Origin: a virus
IMG/VR virus record: IMGVR_UViG_3300032316_000105
Span: 1 to 20,878 of that record
Length of the DNA: 20,878 nt
Direction: 5' to 3' (one strand)
This document shows positions 1-6,339 of the stretch, one piece after another. The notes beneath the pieces are model-generated. The model was not told where the DNA came from. It was given only the letters and a program-made list of their open reading frames with translations, and did not search any database. The stretch's first letter is position 1, and each line of letters opens with the position of its first letter. The position numbers and the translations under genes are program-made.

Positions 1-59
1 AGCTGGTATTGCAGCCGAATGTCGGTTATCAGTTGGTGCTGGTAGGGGCGGAGGTTCAT
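1..59 (-). CDS. N-terminal fragment of probable SF2 (DEAD/DEAH-type) helicase, truncated by window edge
   Basis: Reading the minus strand from the ATG at 59-57 gives MNLRPYQHQLITDIRLQYQ and then the window ends. The LRPYQ-x(n)-I pattern right after the initiator is the usual opening of phage and type III restriction-like SF2 helicases, where the Arg/Pro/Tyr/Gln act as a Q-motif-like adenine contact. The start codon overlaps the TGA stop of the neighbouring SF1 helicase in an ATGA junction (56-59), so the two genes are probably translationally coupled and form a minus-strand replication/repair operon. Only 19 codons are visible and no Walker motif can be checked, so the family assignment rests on this short match. 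The existence of a gene here is more certain than its identity. Confidence 0.6.
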   Translation of the reverse strand, partial: MNLRPYQHQLITDIRLQYQ

Positions 60-1474
60 CGGTCAGCTACCACATGCAAGCTTTCCGCCGATCTTGTAAT
101 ACCCACATATGCCAATTGGTTTTGCCTTGCGGATGGCATAGAATCCCATCCGTCTACATCCCAATGCAAAAAAACGTTTTTAAAAGTTGAACCTTGCGAC
201 TTATGAATAGTCAATGCTGATACTGGCTCAAGCCTGCCTATCTGGTCTTGACGCTGAAAAAACATTTTCCACCATGCTTTTTTGCCGTCTGGGTCATCAC
301 AATTTTTAGCTGCATCTGCGAATTGTTTTTGTATTTTTCGCCAACGTGGCTCTTCTTCCTTCTCAAGGACTCTAACCTCTATAATTTTGCCCTCATCAAG
401 CATTTCAACCTCTAAAAGCCAAGTCTTCCACGGTTCAATATCTAAGCAATCAAAAGGAGCTCTAAAAATGTCAATCTCTGCGTTTCGTATATAAACTTCA
501 ACGGTGCTGTTTAATAATATACCACCAGTTGGATCAGGTATTGCATCAACAGTAACGCAAGCCATACCTGCTAAATATTGAGGTGCATTTATACCATATT
601 TACGACTATGAATTTTTTGGTTTAATTCTAAAACGTTTTTGTTAGTCCATGCCAAAACGCGGCAATAGTCAGGGTCATCGACAGATTCCGCAGACGCCAT
701 CATCTCAAGCAAAGATGCCAACCATTGATCCCTTCGCCAATATGTAACAACTTGAGAACCTCCTCCGCGTTTGTCAATAAACTTTGCTCGGCCAACAGAA
801 AGCAACCTAGTGTCAGTAGCTAAATTTAGTATTGCGCCATCGTGTCGCAATACTTTGTTTAATTTATAAATTGAGCTTGCGTCAACAAACGCAGCGCAAA
901 CTTTATCTTCTTTCACTGGTAGCAATTGGCGATCGTCGCCAACAAAAACTACAGACCGCGCGTCGGCTTCGGAAATCAAAGTTTCATAAAGCTCTTTATG
1001 TAGCATTGATGTTTCGTCAACAATTACAACATCAATTTTTTTGGTATTTGCTTCTTTGTATTCGGCCCAAGTTTCGTCAGTCTTTTCTAGCAAGTAATCA
1101 TCCCAAGTTTTTTTGCGTATGCCATCTGAAAGCAAATTTTGGCCTTTAAAATCAGGTTTGAATGATTCTTCGCCTGTTATGTAATCCCTAACTTGTTTCA
1201 AGCCAAGCAAACGGTGAACCGTCACGCATTCAAAATCCCTTGCGCCGTTTGCCTCTAAAGCTTTTTCAACTTGTGCCCGTGCTTTGTGGGTTGGCGTTGA
1301 AACAACAACAGTTAGTCCAATTGCTTTTAATGCAACAACTAAAGCCGCAGTTGTGACTGTTTTGCCTGTGCCGGCATAACCACATAACATAATTCGAGCT
1401 TTAGGCTGCTGAACGTCTCGCAATATTCCTTCTATAACTTGTTCTTGATCTTGCGTTAGTTTTAATTCAGGCAT
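56..1474 (-). CDS. Dda/RecD-like SF1 DNA helicase
   Basis: A 472-residue ATP-dependent DNA helicase of superfamily 1B, close in size and motif order to T4 Dda (about 440 aa). Visible motifs are Walker A GYAGTGKT (32-39), motif Ia STPTHKA (59-65), Walker B VIVDETSM (150-157), motif III VGDDRQLLP (178-186), and the UvrD_C_2-type C-terminal motifs TIHKSQGST (422-430) and YVGITRS (456-462). Enzymes of this family translocate 5'-3' on single-stranded DNA and help open forks, displace proteins and aid recombination. The ATG at 1474 lies just before motif Q (LTQDQEQVI); no clear Shine-Dalgarno is seen. The gene is transcribed away from the plus-strand primase gene across a short divergent region, and its stop overlaps the next minus-strand start. 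Sampled lines are near 37% G+C by hand count, lower than the primase gene, suggesting a different recent history. The helicase call is firm; the exact cellular role is inferred. Confidence 0.93.
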   Translation of the reverse strand: MPELKLTQDQEQVIEGILRDVQQPKARIMLCGYAGTGKTVTTAALVVALKAIGLTVVVSTPTHKARAQVEKALEANGARDFECVTVHRLLGLKQVRDYITGEESFKPDFKGQNLLSDGIRKKTWDDYLLEKTDETWAEYKEANTKKIDVVIVDETSMLHKELYETLISEADARSVVFVGDDRQLLPVKEDKVCAAFVDASSIYKLNKVLRHDGAILNLATDTRLLSVGRAKFIDKRGGGSQVVTYWRRDQWLASLLEMMASAESVDDPDYCRVLAWTNKNVLELNQKIHSRKYGINAPQYLAGMACVTVDAIPDPTGGILLNSTVEVYIRNAEIDIFRAPFDCLDIEPWKTWLLEVEMLDEGKIIEVRVLEKEEEPRWRKIQKQFADAAKNCDDPDGKKAWWKMFFQRQDQIGRLEPVSALTIHKSQGSTFKNVFLHWDVDGWDSMPSARQNQLAYVGITRSAESLHVVADR

Positions 1475-1543
1475 TACTAAGGCGCTTATGGCTTGCCAAC
1501 CATAACACTATCCGCTAGGGTCTGCAAGTAACCGCTAGCGACC
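1475..1543. promoter_or_regulatory. Divergent intergenic region with inverted and direct repeats (possible operator/promoter)
   Basis: This gap separates the leftward helicase operon from the rightward RHH/primase operon, so it should hold both promoters. Visible structure: the inverted repeat TTATGG (1486-1491) / CCATAA (1500-1505) with an 8-nt spacer; two direct copies of CCGCTAG at 1512-1518 and 1532-1538, exactly 20 bp (two helical turns) apart; and TAGGGTC (1516-1522) paired with GACCCTA (1546-1552), which runs into the proposed RHH coding start. No convincing -35/-10 pair was found by eye. Operator function is inferred from position and spacing only. Confidence 0.35.
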
Positions 1544-1693
1544 GTGACCCTATCCCATCCATTAGCAGTGCAGTTCACGCCAGAGCAGGTAGCGTGGCTG
1601 GACAGCCGCCGCGTAGCAGGTTTAACCCGTAGTGCCGTAATACGCCTAGTGGTTGAAGAAGCAATGCGGCAGGCCAAGCGCACACAGAAATGA
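1544..1693 (+). CDS. Small ribbon-helix-helix (CopG/Arc-type) DNA-binding protein
   Basis: A 49-codon reading frame from GTG 1544 (or 41 codons from GTG 1568) ends with a TGA that overlaps the primase ATG as ATGA (1690-1693). The core has the RHH pattern: a short beta strand (LAVQFT), a helix PEQVAWLDSRRVAG, then LTRSAVIRLVVEEAMRQ as the second helix. The 'TRS-x-VIR-x-LV-x-EAM' signature is typical of CopG/MetJ/Arc-fold regulators, which dimerise and insert the strand pair into the major groove. I prefer 1544 because it keeps residues on both sides of the DNA-contacting strand; neither start has a Shine-Dalgarno. Being first in the rightward operon and coupled to the primase, it is likely an autoregulator of replication genes. 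RHH proteins often bind tandem heptad-like sites, so the CGTAAGA array at 4172-4436 is a candidate target (inference). The fold call is good; the target is unknown. Confidence 0.7.
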   Translation: MTLSHPLAVQFTPEQVAWLDSRRVAGLTRSAVIRLVVEEAMRQAKRTQK

Positions 1694-4176
1694 ATATTCA
1701 AGAACTCACCAACGGCAGGTGGCCGGACCTGCTGGCGCATTTTTGCGGCCTTACAGCATCACAACTCACAGATAAGCACCAGCCTTGCCCCCTTTGCGGC
1801 GGTGAAGACCGCTACCGCTTTGATGACATAGACGGCAACGGCTCATGGTTTTGCAATCAATGCGGCGGTAAAGATCATGCAGGTGGCGCCGGCAATGGCA
1901 TGGATATGCTCATGCGGCGTCAGAAATGGCCTTTTGCTGAAGCCTGCAAACGCATCGAGCAGCATCTAGGCATCAGGCCAGAACCGCCAATCAAAAATGC
2001 TGAGCATGTTTGGCGCTATAACGATGATTTTTATGTTTGCAGGTTTCCTGGCAAGCGCATCAGACCGCTCTGGTTTGATGGCACCGAATGGAAGTGGACC
2101 GCACCTCCAGCGCCTCGCCCTTTATACAACCTTGACTCGCTAAGCCAACGGCCTGATGCACCTGTATTAATAGTTGAAGGCGAAAAGACCGCTGATGCAG
2201 CCGCCAAGCTGTTCCCACATGCTGTAGTAATTACATGGCCTAGCGGTTGCAAAGCGCATGGCAAAGCCAACTGGGCACCAATAGCAAACCGTAAATGCGT
2301 GTTATGGCCTGATGCTGATGACGCAGGCCGCGACGCAATGGCGAAATTAGTGCCGCGACTTATTGCCGCTGGTGCCGATCAAATACGTATGGTCCAGCCG
2401 CCTTCTGATGTTGAAAGCGGTTGGGACCTTGCAGATTGCGATTGGACCGCAGCCGAAGCTGGTGCTTATTACAAAGCCAACCGCACGCCACCGATTGAAT
2501 TTCCAGCCGTAATTAAAGCTGAACCCTTACCGGAACCTGCGCTAGAGCCGCCACCTTTACCAAAAGCCGATGAATCATTTTTATGCCTCGGGTTTGATGC
2601 TGATGCTTACTATTACCAACCTCATAGCACCGGCCAAGTAACGCGCCTTTCGCGTTCAGCTCACTCAGGTGTAAACCTAGTAGCACTAGCACCGTTGCCT
2701 TATTGGGAATCGTTATACCCATCAAAAGTTGGTGTAAACTGGACCGCCGCCGCATCTAGCCTATTTGCACGCCAGGCTGATATTGGAGTTTACTCCCCTG
2801 ATCGCATCCGTGGCCGTGGCGCATGGTGGGATCAAAAGCAATCTGTCCTACACCTCGGCGATAAATTAGTTGTTAATGGCATAAACCGGCCCATACGTGA
2901 TGGGATTAACGGCAGCCCATACCTATATCAACGCCTTAGCGCCTTACGTGGCTGCGCTGGTGCCGAGCCATTAACCGATAATGAAGCCTTTTCAATTGCT
3001 GAATTAGCAGAACGCTTCCACTGGGAAGTGCCTGCATCTGGCCTACTGCTCGCCGGTTGGGTAGTGCTAGGCCCCATCTGCGGTGCATTGGATTGGCGCC
3101 CCCATGTATGGCTGACAGCATCCGCTGGCTCTGGTAAGTCAGCAGTGCTTGCGCGTTATGTAACGCCTCTATTAGGTGATATGGGTTTAATCGTTACCGG
3201 TAACACAACTGAACCTGGTATCCGTCAAGCCTTACGTGCGGACGCCTTACCTGTTGTATTTGATGAAGCCGAATCCAACGAACGCAACGATCAAGCACGT
3301 ATGCAAGCAATACTTGGCCTTGCGCGTGTCGCATCTAGTGAATCAAGAGCGCATACACTTAAAGGCAGCCCAGAAGGTGATACTCAGCGTTACACCATCC
3401 GTAGCATGTTTATGATGTCATCTATTGCCACCGCATTAAAGCAAGGAGCTGATAAATCGAGATTTGCACAATTAACATTACGCAGCCACAATGAGATACC
3501 AAAAGCTGAACGTTTAGCTCATTGGGAATCATTAGACCGCGACCTTGATAAATACATAAGCGATGCAATTGGCCGTCGGTTACAAGCGCGTACAATTGCA
3601 TTAATACCAATCATACGCCAATCAATTGCGATCTTTACCCGTGCCGCCGCTGAAGTATTTGACAGCCAACGGCTTGGTGATCAATACGGCACCTTACTTG
3701 CTGGTGCATGGTCGTTACAATCTTCTGAAGTTGTAACCCGCGATCAAGCATGGAAATTAATTGAGCAAAACAACTGGGAGTCTTACAGTCAATCAGTTGA
3801 AATATCAGATGAAAAGCGTTGCCTTCAAAAGATCCTCCAGCATCAATTCCGCGTTGAAGGTGACAAGGCCGTAACCCGTACCATTGGTGAGCTGATAGAT
3901 ATTGCGCTGAACCATGCAACCGACATCCACGTCGGCGCCAACGAGGCACAGGCAGTGCTTGGGCGTAATGGCATCAAAGCCGAGGAGGCCGCCATCTACG
4001 TGTCAAATACTGCCGACGCAATCGGCAATATCTTGCGTGATACGGCCTGGGCAAATTGTTGGTCCGTGATTTTGGCTCGTATTCCTAACGCTGTAAAAGC
4101 TGGCGTAATTTATTTCAAAGGCTCTGGCATGTCAGGTCGTGCCGTCAAAATACCGTTAGAAGCCATACAAGCGTAA
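1690..4176 (+). CDS. Bifunctional primase-helicase (zinc ribbon, Toprim, DUF927-like ATPase)
   Basis: An 828-residue replication protein. The N-terminal primase zinc ribbon has C33-x2-C36-x18-C55-x2-C58 (CPLCGGEDRYRF ... WFCNQC). A Toprim domain follows, with the acidic VEGEKTADA (E163) and DADDAGRDA (D208/D210) motifs that would bind Mg2+ during primer synthesis. A Pro-rich linker (about 269-293) leads to a C-terminal P-loop ATPase with Walker A ASAGSGKSA (477-485) and Walker B VVFDEAE (522-528), resembling DUF927-type prophage helicases. This gives a one-chain primase plus replicative helicase, as in P4 alpha or T7 gp4 in concept, though the ATPase family differs from T7. It starts at the ATG overlapping the RHH gene stop and ends exactly where the first CGTAAGA repeat begins, so the stop codon lies inside that repeat. 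A replication protein flanked by iterons suggests an initiator role (inference). No disrupted motifs were seen. Confidence 0.92.
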   Translation: MNIQELTNGRWPDLLAHFCGLTASQLTDKHQPCPLCGGEDRYRFDDIDGNGSWFCNQCGGKDHAGGAGNGMDMLMRRQKWPFAEACKRIEQHLGIRPEPPIKNAEHVWRYNDDFYVCRFPGKRIRPLWFDGTEWKWTAPPAPRPLYNLDSLSQRPDAPVLIVEGEKTADAAAKLFPHAVVITWPSGCKAHGKANWAPIANRKCVLWPDADDAGRDAMAKLVPRLIAAGADQIRMVQPPSDVESGWDLADCDWTAAEAGAYYKANRTPPIEFPAVIKAEPLPEPALEPPPLPKADESFLCLGFDADAYYYQPHSTGQVTRLSRSAHSGVNLVALAPLPYWESLYPSKVGVNWTAAASSLFARQADIGVYSPDRIRGRGAWWDQKQSVLHLGDKLVVNGINRPIRDGINGSPYLYQRLSALRGCAGAEPLTDNEAFSIAELAERFHWEVPASGLLLAGWVVLGPICGALDWRPHVWLTASAGSGKSAVLARYVTPLLGDMGLIVTGNTTEPGIRQALRADALPVVFDEAESNERNDQARMQAILGLARVASSESRAHTLKGSPEGDTQRYTIRSMFMMSSIATALKQGADKSRFAQLTLRSHNEIPKAERLAHWESLDRDLDKYISDAIGRRLQARTIALIPIIRQSIAIFTRAAAEVFDSQRLGDQYGTLLAGAWSLQSSEVVTRDQAWKLIEQNNWESYSQSVEISDEKRCLQKILQHQFRVEGDKAVTRTIGELIDIALNHATDIHVGANEAQAVLGRNGIKAEEAAIYVSNTADAIGNILRDTAWANCWSVILARIPNAVKAGVIYFKGSGMSGRAVKIPLEAIQA

Positions 4177-4451
4177 GAAACGTAAGAGACCGTAAGACTG
4201 AAAACCCTTGCCACCACTCATTTCTTACGCTTCTTACGCTTCTTACGCTTTTTAAGGTATAGCTCTCTATAAATAGAAAATAAAAAAAATAAAATGAAAC
4301 ACCTTTTATTTTTTTGCTTCTCTAGTCTATCTATATACCTTTTTTACCGTAAGAAACGTAAGAAAGAGGAAAATCACTGTGCTGGCGGGTGATCTCAGTC
4401 TTACGCTTACCGTAAGAGACCGTAAGAAGCGTAAGAAACCAAACCCTTGCC
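4172..4451. repeat. CGTAAGA iteron array around an A+T-rich palindromic core: candidate replication origin or operator cluster
   Basis: Twelve exact CGTAAGA heptamers occur here. Forward copies start at 4172, 4181, 4191, 4348, 4357, 4411, 4421 and 4430. Reverse copies (TCTTACG) start at 4223, 4232, 4241 and 4399. Within clusters the period is 9-10 bp, about one helical turn, so bound proteins would line up on one DNA face. Between the clusters, about 4250-4346 is strongly A+T-rich and contains a 12-bp perfect inverted repeat (4283-4294 / 4304-4315) bounded by AAGGTATA (4254-4261) and TATACCTT (4334-4341). The stretch 4177-4499 has no convincing gene. Iterons plus an easily melted core directly after a primase-helicase gene is the usual anatomy of a phage or plasmid origin. 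An alternative is a multi-site operator for the RHH protein encoded at 1544. The array is certain; the function is inferred. Confidence 0.8.
4283..4315. repeat. A/T-only 12-bp perfect inverted repeat in the iteron core
   Basis: AAAAAAATAAAA (4283-4294) is followed by a 9-nt spacer and its exact reverse complement (4304-4315). It has no G or C in the stem, so it is poor as a rho-independent terminator. It is well suited to being a DNA unwinding element or a site bent by a host architectural protein. A terminator for the primase transcript cannot be fully excluded because the right arm ends in a T-run. Confidence 0.6.
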
Positions 4452-4499
4452 CAATTGACCACAGCGAACTACCATCACACCGTTACCAGCGCCTCCACA

Positions 4500-4727
4500 A
4501 TGCCCTCAGTCAAACAAGCACCAGTGATTGAACGTCTGCACCATTTGATGGGGGAAGCAGCCGCTGTGGCCGCTGCCGTGCGGGATAACGCGCAAGACGA
4601 CGGCGAGCCATTGGATGCTGCTGAGCTGATTGATTTGATTGCTGATTACCAAGTCGTCTTAGATTTATTAGATGAAGCCTTCAACGTGGAACCTGCCCAA
4701 AGCAATGGCGCGTGCAGTATCGGCTGA
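4500..4727 (+). CDS. Small acidic helical protein of unknown function
   Basis: A 75-residue protein from ATG 4500; the frame stays open to a TTG at 4455, which would add 15 residues and begin only a few bases after the AAACCCTTGCC repeat (4441-4451). I prefer the ATG because the extension would begin almost against the repeat region and most genes here use ATG. No Shine-Dalgarno supports either start. The protein is rich in Ala, Asp, Glu and Leu, with a continuous helical pattern (HHLMGEAAAVAAAVRDNA, then LIDLIADYQVVLDLLDEAF), and ends with a short SNGACSIG tail. There is no signal peptide, membrane segment or recognisable domain. It lies between the iteron region and the methyltransferase gene and could be a small replication or regulatory accessory protein, but I do not recognise it. 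Confidence 0.6.
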   Translation: MPSVKQAPVIERLHHLMGEAAAVAAAVRDNAQDDGEPLDAAELIDLIADYQVVLDLLDEAFNVEPAQSNGACSIG

Positions 4728-4771
4728 CCGGTTACAATAAATTCAAATAGCTCAACTTTTCAAGTTAGGAA

Positions 4772-6016
4772 ATGACATCCATCAAGGATCTCAAGGCTGA
4801 CCATAGAAATGCTCGTAAACGTACTGATCGTTCTGCATCATTAATTGCAGAATCACTTAAACGATTTGGCGCTGCACGCAGCATTGTTATTGATGAAGAC
4901 AACCGGATCCTTGCTGGTAATGGCACGGTTGAAGGCGCAAAAGCTGCTGGCATACAAAACATTCGTGTTATCGAAACTGATGGCACCGAAATTATTGCCG
5001 TAAAACGCACTGGCTTAAGTGAAGACGACAAGATCGGCCTTGCGCTAGCTGATAACCGCACCAGTGATTTATCCGATTGGGATAAGGACATGCTGCAACA
5101 GCTCAGCGCAGAACACGACCTAGCGCCATGGTTTGAAGCGGATGACCTAGCCGAGATCATTGGCGAAGCAGAGCAGTTACCAACCGAGGGCCTGACCGAT
5201 GCCGATGACGTGCCTGAGGCCCCTGAGGAGCCGATCACCAAGCCTGGCGATGTGTGGCTGCTAGGGAACCACCGCGTTATGTGCGGGGACAGCACAGACG
5301 TGCTAGCCGTTGGGCGCTTGATGAGTGGCAAAAAGGCGGACATGGTGTTTACCGATCCACCGTATGGCGTTGCCTACACAGGCAATAGCAACCCAAATAC
5401 GCAAAATGCACACAACAGCGGCAAAGCTATGGAAATAAAGAATGATAAATTACAAGGAGAAGAATTAAAGCAATTGTTTCAAATGTCGATGACAAACGCA
5501 ATGTGCGTTACAACAAAAAAAGCGGTATTTTATATCTGGTATGCAACATCTAAATCAATAGAAACTTTGACTGGTGTTAGGGATTCCGGGCTTGATGTAA
5601 GAGCTTATATATTTTGGTACAAAGTAAAATCCCCAATGAGTGCTTTTATGAGTCAATATATTCCAAATTACGAACCACTTTTGTATTGCTACAAAACAGG
5701 AAGCTCGACGGATTGGTATGGCCCTACAAATGAAAAATGCGTATGGGAGCAACAGGTCCAAACAAGAGATAGAGTGCACCCGACGCAGAAGCCTGTTGAG
5801 TTACCTGAGCGAGCTATCAACAACAGCAGCAAGAAGGGCCAGCTCATACTTGACCTGTTTGGCGGCAGCGGCAGCACGTTGATTGCTTGCGAGAAAACTA
5901 ACCGCCATGCTCGCCTAATGGAGCTAGACCCGAAGTATTGTGACGTGATCGTGAAACGCTGGGAGCAGTTCACGGGCAACAAGGCTATGCTTGAGCTAAT
6001 ATCTGAGGCGTTTTAG
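4772..6016 (+). CDS. ParB-like domain fused to beta-class DNA methyltransferase (DPPY)
   Basis: A 414-residue protein. Residues 1-130 form a ParB/Srx-like domain with core RILAGNGTVEGAKAAGI (45-61), common at the N-terminus of phage stand-alone methylases. The catalytic half has motif IV DPPY (195-198), then the variable target-recognition region (about 205-332), then HPTQKP (336-341) and the SAM-binding motif I LDLFGGSGST (360-369). That order, IV before I, is the beta class. DPPY points to N6-adenine methylation, with N4-cytosine less likely. No cognate restriction gene is adjacent, so it is probably an orphan phage methyltransferase for evading host restriction or for marking DNA. The ATG at 4772 is preceded by a weak AGGAA (4765-4769). 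The stop overlaps the next GTG by one base. The target-recognition segment is 32-38% G+C over most of its length by hand count, against about 62% just upstream. The recognition sequence cannot be read from the protein. Confidence 0.93.
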   Translation: MTSIKDLKADHRNARKRTDRSASLIAESLKRFGAARSIVIDEDNRILAGNGTVEGAKAAGIQNIRVIETDGTEIIAVKRTGLSEDDKIGLALADNRTSDLSDWDKDMLQQLSAEHDLAPWFEADDLAEIIGEAEQLPTEGLTDADDVPEAPEEPITKPGDVWLLGNHRVMCGDSTDVLAVGRLMSGKKADMVFTDPPYGVAYTGNSNPNTQNAHNSGKAMEIKNDKLQGEELKQLFQMSMTNAMCVTTKKAVFYIWYATSKSIETLTGVRDSGLDVRAYIFWYKVKSPMSAFMSQYIPNYEPLLYCYKTGSSTDWYGPTNEKCVWEQQVQTRDRVHPTQKPVELPERAINNSSKKGQLILDLFGGSGSTLIACEKTNRHARLMELDPKYCDVIVKRWEQFTGNKAMLELISEAF

Positions 6017-6339
6017 TGGCCGCCCCAAGAGGCACCAGGCAAGATACACTCGACCGCGCAAATCGTTTTGCGCGGATAATAGCTAGCGGAGGTCGTAGGT
6101 CTGATTGCATTCGATATGCCTCGGAACATTGGGGAGTAGGTGATCGCACTGTTGATCAATATCTTAAACTTGCGCGTGAACAACTTAAGGCTGATTGGGA
6201 TATTGAACGCCCGCAAATGGTAGCTGATTTATTAAGTCAACTAAGCACTTTACAGATGGAAGCTAGACGTGCAGGGCAGTTTCATATTGCGCTTGGTGCT
6301 ATTAATACGGCAGCTAAATTAACTCAACTCTGTTCGTGA
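6016..6339 (+). CDS. terS: Probable terminase small subunit
   Basis: A 107-residue protein starting at a GTG that shares one base with the methyltransferase TAG stop. Residues about 26-55 form a helix-turn-helix-like stretch (RRSDCIRYASEHWGVGDRTV, then DQYLKLAREQL), resembling the DNA-binding region of TerS proteins. The C-terminal half (DLLSQLSTLQMEARRAGQFH, then IALGAINTAAKLTQL) looks like the oligomerising helices. TerS recognises the packaging site and recruits the large subunit. The gene lies directly upstream of the large terminase with a 4-nt GTGA overlap (6336-6339), the classical arrangement. Sequence similarity within this family is low, so the call leans on position plus the helix-turn-helix pattern. 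Confidence 0.78.
   Translation: MAAPRGTRQDTLDRANRFARIIASGGRRSDCIRYASEHWGVGDRTVDQYLKLAREQLKADWDIERPQMVADLLSQLSTLQMEARRAGQFHIALGAINTAAKLTQLCS

Noticed and set aside
928-940. GGCGA-TCG-TCGCC perfect short palindrome
   Set aside because: Lies inside the helicase motif III coding sequence (GDDRQ) and is explained by the codons.
1486-1740. Minus-strand frame upstream of the Dda-like helicase
   Set aside because: It runs antisense to the RHH gene and the primase start, both of which have recognisable motifs and coupled starts.
4283-4315. Inverted repeat as a rho-independent terminator of the primase gene
   Set aside because: The stem is pure A/T and more than 100 bases past the stop; stability would be low. 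Kept as an origin-core element instead.
4172-4451. Repeated CGTAAGA units as a CRISPR array
   Set aside because: Units are 7 bp with 9-10 bp period and mixed orientation; no 25-40 bp repeats, no regular spacers, no cas genes.
4765-5343. Long minus-strand reading frame opposite the methyltransferase
   Set aside because: Ser-rich, no recognisable domain, fully antisense to a strongly supported gene; a by-product of the codon use of the real gene.
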